A DNA stretch of 64,000 nucleotides from Haloterrigena salifodinae (GTDB taxonomy: Archaea > Halobacteriota > Halobacteria > Halobacteriales > Natrialbaceae), in the NCBI RefSeq assembly GCF_003977755.1, contig NZ_RQWN01000002.1:992001-1056000 (forward strand). Direction: 5' to 3'. The notes beneath the pieces were generated by a model. It was not told the DNA's origin, did not search any database, and was given only the letters and a program-made list of their open reading frames with translations. Position 1 is the first letter of the stretch. Each line of letters begins with the position of its first letter. Positions 8,757 through 19,100 of the stretch are shown here, in pieces. The position numbers and the translations under genes are program-made.

Positions 8757-9254
8757 ATGGCGACCTACGAACGCCGGACGACGATCGACGCGCCGCTCGC
8801 GGACGTCTGGGCGTTTCACTCGCGCGTCGAGGGCCTCGAGGCGGCGACGCCCGACTGGATGAACCTGCGCGTCGAGGTGATCCTCGGCCCCGACGGCGAA
8901 CGTGATCCGGAGATACTCGAAACCGGGACCGAACTCGCGCTGTCGATACGCCCCTTCGGCGTCGGGCCGCGCCAGCACTGGACGTCGCTGATCACGGATC
9001 GCGAGCGCGGCGACGGCAGCGCCTCCTTCCGCGACGAGATGATCCGCGGTCCGTTCGACCGCTGGGAACACACCCACTCGTTTTTCGCTGACGGCGAGCG
9101 GACGGTGCTCCGGGATCGCGTCGCGTACGAACTCCCGGGCAGCAACGTCGCCGGCGTCGGCCGTCTCACCGACGTCGCCACGCCGTTCTCGACGGTCGGC
9201 TTCGAGGCCATGTTCCGCAAACGGCATCGATTGACGAAGGCGCGTCTCGAGTGA
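8757..9254 (+). CDS. SRPBCC (START/Bet v1-like) superfamily protein
   Basis: Protein of 165 residues. It begins YERRTTIDAPLADVWAFHSRVEG, the standard opening of polyketide-cyclase/SRPBCC proteins, and has FRDEMIRGPFDRWEHTHSF and LRDRVAYELPGS, typical of the subgroup found in bacteria and haloarchaea and often annotated as a ligand-binding or cell-division-inhibitor-like protein. It probably binds a small hydrophobic ligand in the cytoplasm; no catalytic residue can be named. It stands alone between the Lrp gene and the NosL-like gene. Confidence 0.75.
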   Translation: MATYERRTTIDAPLADVWAFHSRVEGLEAATPDWMNLRVEVILGPDGERDPEILETGTELALSIRPFGVGPRQHWTSLITDRERGDGSASFRDEMIRGPFDRWEHTHSFFADGERTVLRDRVAYELPGSNVAGVGRLTDVATPFSTVGFEAMFRKRHRLTKARLE

Positions 9255-9388
9255 GAGTGCGACACGGATTCGAGTGAGGTGGGTGCAATCCGGCTTCTCT
9301 GCGGTCGACTCTCCGAGTTCGCGGGACCGATTCAATAGTTCGGCGATCGAACCACGCTCGTTTTGGCCGTCGCGGCGGTAGTCGGTGT

Positions 9389-9976
9389 ATGAACGGACCG
9401 AACCGTCGACCCCTCGAGCGACGGCGGCTACTCGGCCTCCTCGGGGCCGGCCTCCTCGCGGGGGGCGCCGGCTGTCTGGGCGGGGACGAGGGCGGCGCCG
9501 ACGAGGAGGACGACGAGCGGACGGTCGATCCGATCCTCGAACACCCAGGCGACGAACCCGTCGCGTTCACCGACGAGCAGAACTGCCCGATCTGCAATAT
9601 GACGCCGGCGGACTACCCCAACTGGCACGGACAGGTCGCCCACGAGGACGGGACGGGAGCCGCCTTCGATACGCCGGGCTGTCTGTTCGCCTATCTCGTC
9701 ATCACGACGTCCGACTCGCCCGTCGCCGGCGCCTGGACCGCCGACTTCGAGACGGGCGACCTCGTCGACGCGACCGAGGCGCACTTCGTGCTTATTACCG
9801 ACGAAACTGCGGTCGACGATCCGATGAAGATCAACCCGCGGAGCTTTGCCAACCGGGACGACGCCGTCGCCTTCCTCGAGGAGTACGACGCCGAAGACCT
9901 GACCGAGGAGGACATCGTCGGGTTCGACGAGATCGACCGCGAGACGGCCGAGATCTATCGCGGAAATCGCATGTGA
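9389..9976 (+). CDS. NosL-like copper-binding lipoprotein
   Basis: Protein of 195 residues. The leader has RRRLLGLLGAGLLAGGAGC (Tat-like with lipobox), then an acidic linker, then the NosL core: CPICNM, GTGAAFDTPGCLFAY and the PMKINPRSFANRDDAVAFLEEYDAED region (two pieces of one conserved block). NosL carries Cu(I) for nitrous-oxide reductase maturation in bacteria; CPICNM supplies the metal ligands. No nos genes are in this window, so here it may serve copper handling in general (inference). It is followed by a convergent DMT transporter 24 bases away. Confidence 0.85.
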   Translation: MNGPNRRPLERRRLLGLLGAGLLAGGAGCLGGDEGGADEEDDERTVDPILEHPGDEPVAFTDEQNCPICNMTPADYPNWHGQVAHEDGTGAAFDTPGCLFAYLVITTSDSPVAGAWTADFETGDLVDATEAHFVLITDETAVDDPMKINPRSFANRDDAVAFLEEYDAEDLTEEDIVGFDEIDRETAEIYRGNRM

Positions 9977-10000
9977 GCGTCGGCCTCTCGGCCCGTCCCG

Positions 10001-10870
10001 TTAACTTCGCCGCTGGATCACGATGACGCCGACGACGACCAGCAGACCGCCAAGCACCGTCATCGCCGTCACCGGTTCGCCGAGCACCGCCGCGCCGAGG
10101 ACGACGGCGACCGCCGGTTCGGCCGTGCTGATGATGCTCGCCCTGCTCGCCCCGATTTTCGGCAGGCCGGCGTAGAGGAGGCTGATCGGAATCGCCGTCG
10201 AGAACATCGCGAGCGCGGTCAGCACGATCCACGCGGTCGTCTCGGTCGCCGCCGGCACCGCGAACGTCCCCCGCGCCGCGCCGATCGCGAGAAACAGGAG
10301 CCCCGACGCCGGCAATACGTGGGCCGTCAGCACCTGCGGATCTACCGACTTGAGGACGCGCTCGCTGCCCAGCATGTAGCCCGCGTAGCAGATCGCTGAG
10401 CCGAGCACGATGACCACGCCCCGCGGATCGGCGCCGGCGGAATCCGCGCCGACGACCAGCGCCACGCCGCCGAGCGAGAGACAGAGCGCCGCGACGAGGG
10501 GCCCGCTGATCCGGTCGGGCGACGTAACGAGCGTGACGGCGACGACGATCGCGGGAAACGTAAAGAGGACGATCGCAACCAGTCCCGCGGTGAGATGCTC
10601 GAGTCCCCAGAAGTAGAAGCCGCTCATGCCGCCGTAGCCGCCGATTCCGAGGAGGGCCGCCCAGCCGATAAATCGTCCGCTGAGAAGGTTCTGGCGCCCC
10701 TGTATTGCAAGCAGGCCCCAGAGAACCGCCGACGCGATGGCGAACCGAAACGCGAGAATCGTCGGAATCGAGAGACCGACGTCGCCGCCGAGCGTCCCGA
10801 AGATGCCGACGGTTCCGAACCCGACGGCTGACGCGAGCACGTAACCGATCCCGACCGTCCGCTCGTCCAT
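10001..10870 (-). CDS. DMT-superfamily (EamA) transporter
   Basis: Protein of 289 residues, almost entirely hydrophobic, with about ten membrane segments arranged as two EamA repeats (first about 8-140, second about 150-289; the second holds ASRASIISTAEPAVAVVLGA, the usual EamA signature near the end). Such proteins export or exchange metabolites such as amino acids; the substrate is unknown. The start MDERTVGIGYVLAS fits the family. It converges with the NosL-like gene. Confidence 0.85.
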   Translation of the reverse strand: MDERTVGIGYVLASAVGFGTVGIFGTLGGDVGLSIPTILAFRFAIASAVLWGLLAIQGRQNLLSGRFIGWAALLGIGGYGGMSGFYFWGLEHLTAGLVAIVLFTFPAIVVAVTLVTSPDRISGPLVAALCLSLGGVALVVGADSAGADPRGVVIVLGSAICYAGYMLGSERVLKSVDPQVLTAHVLPASGLLFLAIGAARGTFAVPAATETTAWIVLTALAMFSTAIPISLLYAGLPKIGASRASIISTAEPAVAVVLGAAVLGEPVTAMTVLGGLLVVVGVIVIQRRS

Positions 10871-10933
10871 ATTCTCACGAGACTTACTCGAACGTATAGC
10901 GTCGGCGATTCGGGCCGTCTACTGGGTGTGATT

Positions 10934-10952
10934 ACCGCCCACGGCGGGCGGT
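10934..10952. repeat. Short inverted repeat between two minus-strand genes
   Basis: The sequence accgcccacggcgggcggt has a 7-base perfect stem around a 5-base loop. It lies downstream of the winged-helix gene and upstream of the DMT gene, so it may be a terminator or a regulatory site; nothing decides this. The remaining DNA from 10871 to 11141 shows no gene. Confidence 0.35.
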
Positions 10953-11141
10953 TTCGGAATCGGTTTGAGCGCCCGCGGAAACAGCGCCGACGTGAACCGG
11001 TCGGAGCTCGAGGCGACGGCTCGATCGCACCACTGCCGCGGGCATCGCGGTCGCCGTCGTCCTCTCGGGAATCTATCTGACGACCGTCGAGCGGGACAGC
11101 CGCGGCGCTACGGATCGGGCGTAACGGCGTCCGAGAAAACG

Positions 11142-11357
11142 TTACTCCGAGAGCGTCGTGAGATACTGTCGGCCGTCCTCGGTGATCGTGTAGACGCCGC
11201 CCGAGACCTGTCGCACGTGGCCATTCGACTGGAGATCGTAACACACCTGCGTCACCGTCACCGGATGCTCGTCGAGCGTCGCCGCCAGCGTCCCCACTTC
11301 GACCGCGCCGCGCTCGTCGAGCACCCGTAAGAGCCCTCGACTCGAGCAGTTGGTCAT
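11142..11357 (-). CDS. Small winged-helix DNA-binding protein
   Basis: Protein of 71 residues from MTNCSSRGLL. It is a single winged-helix: RVLDERGAVEVGTLAATLDE, then VTVTQVCYDLQSNGHVRQV and a wing GGVYTITEDGRQYL. Such mini-MarR/PadR-like proteins are common haloarchaeal regulators, but the target is unknown. The longer frame upstream runs through AT-rich intergenic DNA (ataaccacgtataacgg, probably its promoter), so the ATG at 11357 was taken. Confidence 0.7.
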   Translation of the reverse strand: MTNCSSRGLLRVLDERGAVEVGTLAATLDEHPVTVTQVCYDLQSNGHVRQVSGGVYTITEDGRQYLTTLSE

Positions 11358-11804
11358 TGTATAACCACGTATAACGGAGATATATAAAATAGTAGTTTCG
11401 GTACTGGGTACGAGGAATACAATATCAATAAGAATGATAAATAGTCGGCTCGACGGACGGGCTGTCGAGAGCTGTGACGACATCGTTGGAGTCGAGACGG
11501 CCAACACTCGTGCGTTCCGTGTCCTACCGGACGTCGCGGCCTCACGGCCCGGTCGTTCGGCGACGCGAACTACACGATTGACCAATTGTGGGTCGCTCTC
11601 GGCGAGGGCGCACTGTCAATAACAGCCGTGCCCTCGAGACCGACGCACCGGCCCCCTCGAGCGCGGTCGACGGCCGTCCCACTGGCGCGGGCGACATTCT
11701 AGGGTGTCGCAGTACCTTCATTTAGTACCAATATTCTGAGTAGTAACGATTGGGGTCAGATAACGACCGCTTTCGTGCGATTTTCGATCCGTTGAGCGGC
11801 CACA
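11358..11804. other. Intergenic region, no supported gene
   Basis: About 450 bases with no convincing reading frame. The left end (11358-11450) is AT-rich and holds the promoter of the small winged-helix gene; the rest has mixed GC with no repeat or RNA gene recognised. Confidence 0.4.
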
Positions 11805-11814
11805 GTTTATAAAC
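11805..11814 (+). promoter_or_regulatory. TATA-like box of the transducer gene
   Basis: The perfect palindrome gtttataaac lies 35-44 bases before the ATG at 11849, which predicts a short leader of roughly 10 bases. Confidence 0.55.
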
Positions 11815-11848
11815 GGTACCGAGATATGTTCTCCAAACGAGAATCACC

Positions 11849-13168
11849 ATGGCGATTGAGACAGGAACTCCCCCCAGCATCGAACCCGGAGCGGACGACG
11901 ACGCGGCCGCCTTCTGGCGAGGCGCGTTCACCGGCCTTATCGACGTGTTTCCGGAGCCGGCGTTCGCCGTCGACGGATCCGGCTACATCACCCGGTGGAA
12001 CGACGGCGTCGAGGATATCACCGGCTATCCGGCCAGCGACGTCGTGGGGAAACACGCGTACGACGTCTTCGGGACTGAAGGCGAGGACGAGACCCTCGCC
12101 GAAGAGGTCATCCGGACCGGACGCCCGATCCGGGAGGAATCGATCCGGGCGGCCGAGAGCGCCGACGGCGATACGGTACACGCCCGTGCGCTCGGCATCC
12201 CGATCACGAGCGAGGACGGCGACGTCGTCGGCGCCGTCGAGGTCCTCACCCGCGTGACGACGCTGATCGAACAACAAGAGCGGATCAAGCAGCTTCAAGA
12301 ACAGATGAGCGACGAGGTCGAGGGCGCCGTCGCGGAACTGCGGGACGCGGCGACGAACATGGCCGAGAACTCCCAGGAGATCAGTGAGTCCGCCGAGGAG
12401 CAGTCCGACAGCCTCTCCGAGGTACAAGGCGAGGTGTCGACGTTCAGCGCGTCCGTCGAGGAGATCGCCTCCAGCGCGGAGGAGGTCAGCAGTCAGAGCG
12501 AGCAGGCCAAGTCCCTCGCCGAGGAGTCGGCCGACACCGCCCAGGAAACCCTCGAGACGATGGACGAGGTCGCCGCGGAGGCCGACAGCGTCGCCGACGA
12601 CGCGGGCCAGTTGGCCGGCCGGATCGACGAGATCGACGAGATCGTCGAGATCATCAACAACATCGCCGACCAGACCAACCTGCTCGCGCTCAACGCCAAC
12701 ATCGAGGCGGCCCGCGCCGACGGCTCCGGGAACGGCTTCGCCGTCGTCGCAAACGAGATCAAGGGCCTGGCGGAGCAGTCCAAAGAGCGCGCCGACGAGA
12801 TCGAAGCCATCGTCGCCGAGATCCGCGAGACGGCGCTAGACACGGTCGACAGCGTCGAGACGACCAACGAGGAGATCGCCACCGTCGTGACGGAAATCGA
12901 GGCCGTCGTCGAGAATCAGGAAACCATCCGCAGCGCGATCCAGGAGACCAACGAGGGGATCACGGACATCGCCGCTGCGACGGACCAACAGGCCGCGAGT
13001 TCGGAGGAGATCACCGGCATGATCGACTCGGTCGCCGAGCAGAGCGACGAGGTCACGGCCGCGGTACAGAGCATCGCGGCCGCCACCGAAGAGCAGACGA
13101 TGATGGTCGAGAACATCGAAGACAGTATCGAGGCCCTCGAGCGGGACATCGAGGACGTTCTCAACTGA
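11849..13168 (+). CDS. Soluble methyl-accepting chemotaxis transducer with PAS domain (Htr type)
   Basis: Protein of 439 residues with no membrane segment. A PAS domain spans about 33-140 (FPEPAFAVDGSGYITRWNDG); then a coiled-coil signalling domain with the conserved hairpin tip at about 267-303 (EIINNIADQTNLLALNANIE, then GNGFAVVANEIKGLAEQS), which binds CheA/CheW. There is no HAMP domain. Glu/Gln pairs flanking the tip are possible methylation sites. It should sense a cytoplasmic cue, perhaps redox or a bound ligand via PAS; no haem-binding residue can be assigned. No che genes are nearby, as is common for haloarchaeal transducers. Confidence 0.88.
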   Translation: MAIETGTPPSIEPGADDDAAAFWRGAFTGLIDVFPEPAFAVDGSGYITRWNDGVEDITGYPASDVVGKHAYDVFGTEGEDETLAEEVIRTGRPIREESIRAAESADGDTVHARALGIPITSEDGDVVGAVEVLTRVTTLIEQQERIKQLQEQMSDEVEGAVAELRDAATNMAENSQEISESAEEQSDSLSEVQGEVSTFSASVEEIASSAEEVSSQSEQAKSLAEESADTAQETLETMDEVAAEADSVADDAGQLAGRIDEIDEIVEIINNIADQTNLLALNANIEAARADGSGNGFAVVANEIKGLAEQSKERADEIEAIVAEIRETALDTVDSVETTNEEIATVVTEIEAVVENQETIRSAIQETNEGITDIAAATDQQAASSEEITGMIDSVAEQSDEVTAAVQSIAAATEEQTMMVENIEDSIEALERDIEDVLN

Positions 13169-13230
13169 CCGGCCCGCTCGCGTTTCGCGGTCGACGTGCC
13201 GCCGGTCGGACAACCCCTGACGACTGCCCG

Positions 13231-13839
13231 TTACTCCTCGAGCGTCGGATACGACTGAGTGCCGTCCCGGGAATTGCGCGCGACCAGCGTCGCCACCGCG
13301 GCCGTCCCGCCCGCGACGGGCCGCCGCCGCTCCGCGTAGGCGAGAATCGTCAGGTCGAGACACGCCCGCAGGAGGTCGTTCGATCGGTACCGGAAGCGCT
13401 CGCTCGAGGGGCCGACCTCGACCGGATCGGAAGAGCGGAGGTGGTGTTCGTAAATGAGGACGCCGCCGGGCGCCAGCGCGTCCTTGAGATCGGGCAGGCG
13501 CTCGAGCGCGGCGAAGAAGCTCACGGTGAGCACGTCGTATTCGTCGGTCGGGAGTTCGACGTCGGCCAGGTCTGCTCGCCGCCAGTTCACCTCGAGGCCG
13601 CGCTCGTCGGCTCGGTCTCGCGCCCGCTCGATCGCCGCGTCGGAGATGTCGATCGCGTCGACCTCGTACCCGTGCTCGGCGAGAAAGAGCGCGTTCCGTC
13701 CGGTCCCGGTCGCGACGTCGAGCGCGCGCCCCTCGGGCAGCGTGGCGATCCGCCGCTCGAGTACCGGAATCGGCTTGTCGGGGAGTTCGAACTCGACGTC
13801 GCCGTACCGCTCGTTCCACCGCTCGCGCTCGTCAGTCAT
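13231..13839 (-). CDS. Class I SAM-dependent methyltransferase (TehB-like)
   Basis: Protein of 202 residues. Motif I is LDVATGTGRNALFLAEHGY, followed by VDAIDIS (motif II acid) and YDVLTVSFF/LPDLKDALAPGGVLIYEHH, the usual class I order. The small size and the opening WNERYGD resemble TehB/thiopurine-type methyltransferases. The acceptor is unknown. The ATG at 13839 (MTDERERW) was chosen because a much longer in-frame extension overlaps the divergent thioredoxin-like gene. Confidence 0.78.
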   Translation of the reverse strand: MTDERERWNERYGDVEFELPDKPIPVLERRIATLPEGRALDVATGTGRNALFLAEHGYEVDAIDISDAAIERARDRADERGLEVNWRRADLADVELPTDEYDVLTVSFFAALERLPDLKDALAPGGVLIYEHHLRSSDPVEVGPSSERFRYRSNDLLRACLDLTILAYAERRRPVAGGTAAVATLVARNSRDGTQSYPTLEE

Positions 13840-13965
13840 GGCTTCTACGACGGGCGTGTGACAGTTGTCTGTGGCGGTCTCGAGGAGGCGTTGCCGGCAG
13901 TGAACTCTTCTTTCGTCGCTTCGTACGGCCGGCCGTGCGGTCCCCGCCACACGGGGGCTGAGTCG

Positions 13966-14604
13966 ATGAACAGGCGCGAACTCCTCGCCGGCCTCGGAAG
14001 CGCGGGCGCCCTCGCCGGCGCCGGGACCCTGCTGCGAGTCGGACCGCCGTCGTTCGGCGCCGACGGCCCGGAGATGAGCGACGGCGACGAGTCCCTCGAG
14101 GTGGAGACGATCGACGCGCGCGGAAGCGAGGCGGGAACGGTCCGCGTTCCGACCGACGCGGTCGTGCTCGTCACGTTTTTCGTCACCGGCTGCGGCAACT
14201 GTCAGGCGCAGATCCCTGAACTCGCCGCCGCCCGCGATCGGCTCCGCGAGCGACGCGGCGACGCCGTCCGATTCGTCGCGGCCACCTACCAGCGCTCCGA
14301 GACGCTGTCGCCGGCCGCGCTCCGCGAGTGGTGGGCGACCCACGGCGGCGACTGGGCCGTCGGCTACGATGCCGGACTGGCCGAGGCCTACGGCGTCGTC
14401 GGCTACCCGACCACGATCCTCGTCGATCCGAACGGCGAGAAACGGTGGCATGAGACTGCCGTCCTCGATCACGAAACGATCGTCCGGGACGTCGACGCCG
14501 AACTCGAGGCCAGGGATTCCGACGGTGACCGTGGGGAGGAGGATCCGTCCGACGAAACGACCGGCGAGTCGACGGCGTCGCGCATCGACGTTTCGGGGCC
14601 GTAA
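13966..14604 (+). CDS. TlpA-like exported thioredoxin-fold protein
   Basis: Protein of 212 residues. An N-terminal MNRRELLAGLGSAGALAGAG is a Tat-like signal or anchor. The thioredoxin fold follows, with active site CGNC (Cys76, Cys79) in VTFFVTGCGNCQAQIPEL and the cis-Pro region VVGYPTTILVDPNG, and an acidic tail. TlpA/ResA-type proteins reduce disulfides outside the membrane, for example during cytochrome c assembly; no cytochrome gene is in view. It is divergent to the methyltransferase gene. Confidence 0.82.
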   Translation: MNRRELLAGLGSAGALAGAGTLLRVGPPSFGADGPEMSDGDESLEVETIDARGSEAGTVRVPTDAVVLVTFFVTGCGNCQAQIPELAAARDRLRERRGDAVRFVAATYQRSETLSPAALREWWATHGGDWAVGYDAGLAEAYGVVGYPTTILVDPNGEKRWHETAVLDHETIVRDVDAELEARDSDGDRGEEDPSDETTGESTASRIDVSGP

Positions 14605-14751
14605 CGGGGCTACTGGCGCGGTTTTCCGTCGGAGTGCATCGTCGACGTCGCGTACTGGACAGCGAAGCGGTCCCGTCCTCGTTCCAATTGTCTCTGATAC
14701 TGATAGGCAAAGATTTACGACTGCTTCCGACCCAGTAATACGGGATCACAG

Positions 14752-16083
14752 ATGATTCTCATCATCGGTGCCGGGAGCGTCGGATCGAATTTGGCCGCTG
14801 ACCTCGCGGAATCCAATGATGTAGTTGTCATCGACCGCGATGCGGATCTGGTCGATGAGCTTCGTTCACAACACGATGTGACCGGGGTCGTCGGCGACGG
14901 TCGTTCGGCATCGACGCTCCGGGAGGCTGGCATCGATCGGGCGGAGATCGTCGTCGCGAGCACCGACAACGACGCGGCGAACGTCATGGTCTGCAACGCG
15001 GCCAAGCAGGCCGGTGATCCCCACACCATCGCCCGCGTCAAGGAAGTCGGGTTGTTCGAGACCTGGCAGTCGCTCGACGAGGGACTCGGCGTCGATACGA
15101 TGCTGTGTATCGACAAGCTCGCCGCCGAAGCCGTCGTTCGGACGATCGCGCTTCCAGGCGCCCACGCCGTCGATACCTTCGCCGACGACCAGGTGGAGGT
15201 CGCCGAGTTCGAAATCGGAGAGGACACGCCGATAACCGGCCAGAGCGTCGCGGAAGCCGACCGGTACGCGTCGACGACGTTCGCGGCGATCCTCCGAGAC
15301 GACGACGTCATCATCCCGACCGGGGAGACCGTGATCCAGTCGGGGGATTGCGTCGTCGTGATCGGCAGTCTCGCCAGCATCAGCCGCTTCGCGGAGGACG
15401 TTTCCGCCCAGCCGCCGTTGAAATCCGAAGACGACATCGTGGTCGTCGGCGGCGACGTGCTGGGCTACCAGATCGCACAGCAGTTCGAGGCCCGGGGCTG
15501 GACGCCGGAAATCGTCGAGCGCGATCCGGAGCAGGCGACGCAGTTGACGACCCGACTCCGAAGCTCGTCGGTCGCGGAGACCGACGTGACGAACATCGGC
15601 GGCTTCAACCCCAACGTGTTAACGGGCGCCGATCTGGTCGTCGGCACGGTCGACGATAACACGAACTACCTCCTGGCGCAGTTGGCCAGGGAGTTCGACG
15701 TCGCCAGAACCGCGGCCGTCGTCGACAACCCCGAGGTCGTCGACCTCTTCGAGGAAACCGGCCTCGACGTGATTGTCCATCCCGAGGACATCATCGTCAG
15801 CGATATCCTCCGGACCATTTACGAGCCGGGACCGGAGGAAGTCAGCGTCCTTGGACACGACGACGCCGAAGTGCTCGAGGTCGTCGTCGACTCGGAGAGC
15901 GCCCTCGCCGGGAAAGCCCTCCGGGACGTTACCGACCAGCTTCCGTCCGGGATCGTGATCGGCGCGATCGTCCGCAACGAGCAGCTGCAGATCCCGCGGG
16001 GCAACAAGATCATTCAAACCGGCGATCGGGTCATCGCGTTCGTCGACGCTTCCGTCGCCGCCGAGGTCGCCGAACTGATCTGA
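14752..16083 (+). CDS. trkA: Trk potassium uptake regulatory subunit TrkA
   Basis: Protein of 443 residues with two tandem RCK (TrkA-N plus TrkA-C) units. The first Rossmann fold opens MILIIGAGSVGSNLAADL with VVIDRD, the second has VVGGDVLGYQIAQQFEARG (about 231 on); TrkA-C domains lie at about 140-220 and 360-443. TrkA binds NAD(H)/ATP on the cytoplasmic face of the K+ transporter TrkH and gates it, central to the salt-in strategy of haloarchaea. No trkH is in the window. Confidence 0.9.
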   Translation: MILIIGAGSVGSNLAADLAESNDVVVIDRDADLVDELRSQHDVTGVVGDGRSASTLREAGIDRAEIVVASTDNDAANVMVCNAAKQAGDPHTIARVKEVGLFETWQSLDEGLGVDTMLCIDKLAAEAVVRTIALPGAHAVDTFADDQVEVAEFEIGEDTPITGQSVAEADRYASTTFAAILRDDDVIIPTGETVIQSGDCVVVIGSLASISRFAEDVSAQPPLKSEDDIVVVGGDVLGYQIAQQFEARGWTPEIVERDPEQATQLTTRLRSSSVAETDVTNIGGFNPNVLTGADLVVGTVDDNTNYLLAQLAREFDVARTAAVVDNPEVVDLFEETGLDVIVHPEDIIVSDILRTIYEPGPEEVSVLGHDDAEVLEVVVDSESALAGKALRDVTDQLPSGIVIGAIVRNEQLQIPRGNKIIQTGDRVIAFVDASVAAEVAELI

Positions 16084-16168
16084 CCGGAGAAACCGTCTCT
16101 GTTCGCGACGCCCACGTCAGCAACGACGTGTGCGATTCAGCGCTATTTCGAACCCGCTGCTGGCGAGC

Positions 16169-19100
16169 TTAGGAGTCGCCGCCGAATCGAGTGAACAGCC
16201 CGGAGAGCGACTCCGTCAGGGACGATCGACCGCCGCCGAGCGCCGCGACACCGTCGTCGACCAGCCACAGCGTCGCGCTCGAGACGGCCAGTTCCGTCGC
16301 GGTCGCCTCGCGCTCGAGTCGCCAGCGCCGGCGTCCGTCGCCGGCCGTCAGCGCGAGCAGCCGCCCGTCGTCGGTACCCAGATAGACCGCCTCGCCGACG
16401 ACCGCGGGCCCCGTCGTTGCCGTCCCGACGTCGACCCGCCAGCGCTCGGTGCCGCGGGCCGTCTCGACGGCGTAGAGGCTCCCGTCGGAACTGGCCGCGT
16501 AGGCGGTGCCGTCGGCGCTCGAGACCGCCGGCGGCGTCTCGATCCGCGCCCCGGTGTCGAACCGGAACCGCCGCGAGCCGTCGGCGTTCGACAGCGCCAG
16601 CAGCGTCTCGCCGCTGGTGACGTAGACCGTCCCGTCGGCGACCGCCGGCGGCGCGCCGATGGGTGCCTCGAAGGTGCGTTCCCAGCGTCGGCTCCCGTCG
16701 GCCGTCGCGAGCGAGTGCAGTCGATCGCCGGTGGCGACGTAGACCGCATCGTCGGCGACCGTCGGCCCGGAGCACTCGCCCTCGAGGGCGGCCGTCCAGA
16801 CCGGGCGACCGTTCTCGGCGTCGATCGCATGGAGATCGTCGCTACAGGCGTAGACGACGCCGTCGGCGACGACCGGCGACGTCTCGACGCGACCGTCGGT
16901 CTGGTAGCGCCACTCGCGCTCGCCGCTCTCGGCGTCGATCGCGTAGACGGCGCCGTCCGCGCTGCCGACGTAGACCGCGCCATCGGCGACCGCGGGCGCG
17001 GCCCGGACCGGGCCGCCAGTCTCGAACCGCCAGCGCTCGCGCCCGTCCTCGAGGGCCAGCGCGGCGACGCTGCCGTCGTCGCGGCCGACGGCGACCGTCT
17101 CGCCGACCACCGCCGGCGCGGCGCCGGGCGCGGCGTCCTCGGGGTCGTCGCGCCAACGTTCGGCCGGTCGCCGCCCGAGCGAACTCCCGTCGGTGACGCG
17201 ACCGACGCGGGACGGGCCGGCGCGCGCCATCGGCCAGCCCGCGGCGTCGCCGTCGCCGGAGTCCGGCAGCGCGTCGGTGGCGTCCGCGAGCCGCGTCGTC
17301 GCCTCCTCCGCGGCCGTCGCGACGGCCGGAACGGGATCGTCGGCCAGCGGTTCGACATCCGGTTTCGCCGCCGTCGCCTCGAGGGCCGCCAACGTCCGGA
17401 CGGCTCGAGCGCGCACCCGGCCGTCGGGATCGGCGAGGCGCGACTCGAGGACCGGGACGGGGTTCCGATCGGCGTCCTCGAACGGCGAGTCATCGTCTGA
17501 TTCGGCGCACGCGGCCAGCGCGCCGGCGGCCGCCGCCCGGACGTCGGCGTCGGAGTCCTCGAGCGCTGCGAGCAGCGCTGGCACCGCGTCCGCGAAGCCG
17601 GACGGATCGTCGTCGGCCATCGTCTCGAGGACCCGGCCGGCGGTGACGCGGACAACGGGGCCGTCGGCCTCGAGTCCGCCAGCGATTTTCCCGATCCCGG
17701 TCGGCCGGAGCGTCGCCGACTCGTCGGCCAGCACGGCCAGCGCGAGGACGGCGAGGCCGGCGACCCACGGCTCCGCGTCCAGCCGGTCGCCCATCCCCGA
17801 GAGCTGGGTGTTGATCCCGTCGGTGTGGGTCGGCGTCTCGCCGCCGGCCGCCAGCGAGGCGGCGTCGAGCAGTCGGTCGTCGACTGCCTCGAGTTCGGAT
17901 TCCAACGCGCTTCCGTCGTCGTGGCCGGTGACCGCGAGGGTGCCGAGCGCGAGCGCGGCGTAGCCCCGGACCGCCTCGTCGTCAGCCTCTCCGTCCCCAT
18001 TTCGTCCGGTATCTCCCGCCCGCTCCACGAGCAGGTCGGCCAGTCGGTCCCGCTCGGCGGCCGCGTCGTCGGGCGCCGTCGCCGCAAGCCGGGCGATCTC
18101 CTCGACGATCGCGCGTCGGTCCCCGTCGGCGTCGAGCCGATCGACCAGCGCCCCGGTGACGGTGCTGGCGTCGCCGCCGTCCGCCGCGACGACCGTCGTC
18201 AGCGCGCGCAGGAGCGCCGGCGCGTCGGCCTCGCCCGGCGCGAACCGCTCGAGCAGCGACGAGGCGGCCGCGGCGACCGGTTCCGAATTCCGCTGTGCGA
18301 CGTCCCCGAGCGCGGCGGCGACGGCAGCCGACCGACCGTCGTCGCCCGACAGCGACTCGAGGACCACGTCGGTCGACGTCGGCTCGACGTCTGCGTCCGC
18401 CGCGAGTGTCGTCTCGAGTGCGTCCAGCGCTGCGACGCGAACGGCCGGCGTCGGATCGACAAGCAACTCACGGAGCGCTTCGACGACGGCTTCGGCCTCT
18501 GCCCCGGACTCGAGGCCGAGCGTGGCGAGGGCCTCGCAGGCGGCGACGCGGACCCACTCTGTCTCGGCCGTCGTCTCCGCGACGGCCAGCGACAGTGTCG
18601 GCCGACAGTCGTCGTCGCCGGTGTCGGATGCGATTTCGGCGAGGGTCCGGCGAACGGTCCGTCGAACGGAACGATCCGGGTCGTCCAGCGCCGCCAGCAA
18701 CGAGACCAACACGTCGTCCTCGCGGACGTCGTCGGGAGTCGACGCCGCGACCCGCGAGAGGACGATCGCCGCGTTGTTCCGAACCGTCGCGTCCTCGTCG
18801 GCGCTCTGCGCTTCGCCCCCGAGCCGTTCTGCCAGCGGGCCGACGGCGCCGCGAACCGCGAGCGGGCGCTCGGCCGCGACGGTCACGAGATCGCGCGTCG
18901 CGGCCCGCCGAACGGCGGCCGCGTCGTCGTCGAGCCGCCGGGTTAGTGACCGGACCGCCGGGTGGGCGTCGGCGGTCGCCGACCGCGCGATGTCGGCGAT
19001 GCCGCGGGCCGCGTACCCCTGAACCCACTCGTCGCCCTCGTCTGAGGCGTTCTCCGCCTCGCCCTCGAGGGCCTCGAGGAGCGCGGAAACGTCAGTCCCC

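Noticed and set aside
9166-9597. Minus-strand frame opposite the NosL-like gene
   Set aside because: Pro/Arg/Ser-rich shadow; the plus strand has a lipobox and CPICNM.
11434-11622. 62-residue frame in the gap before the transducer
   Set aside because: No ribosome-binding site, promoter or domain, and basic composition.
16084-16168. Possible tRNA suggested by ttcgaaccc near 16147
   Set aside because: No matching acceptor, D or anticodon stems could be drawn around it.
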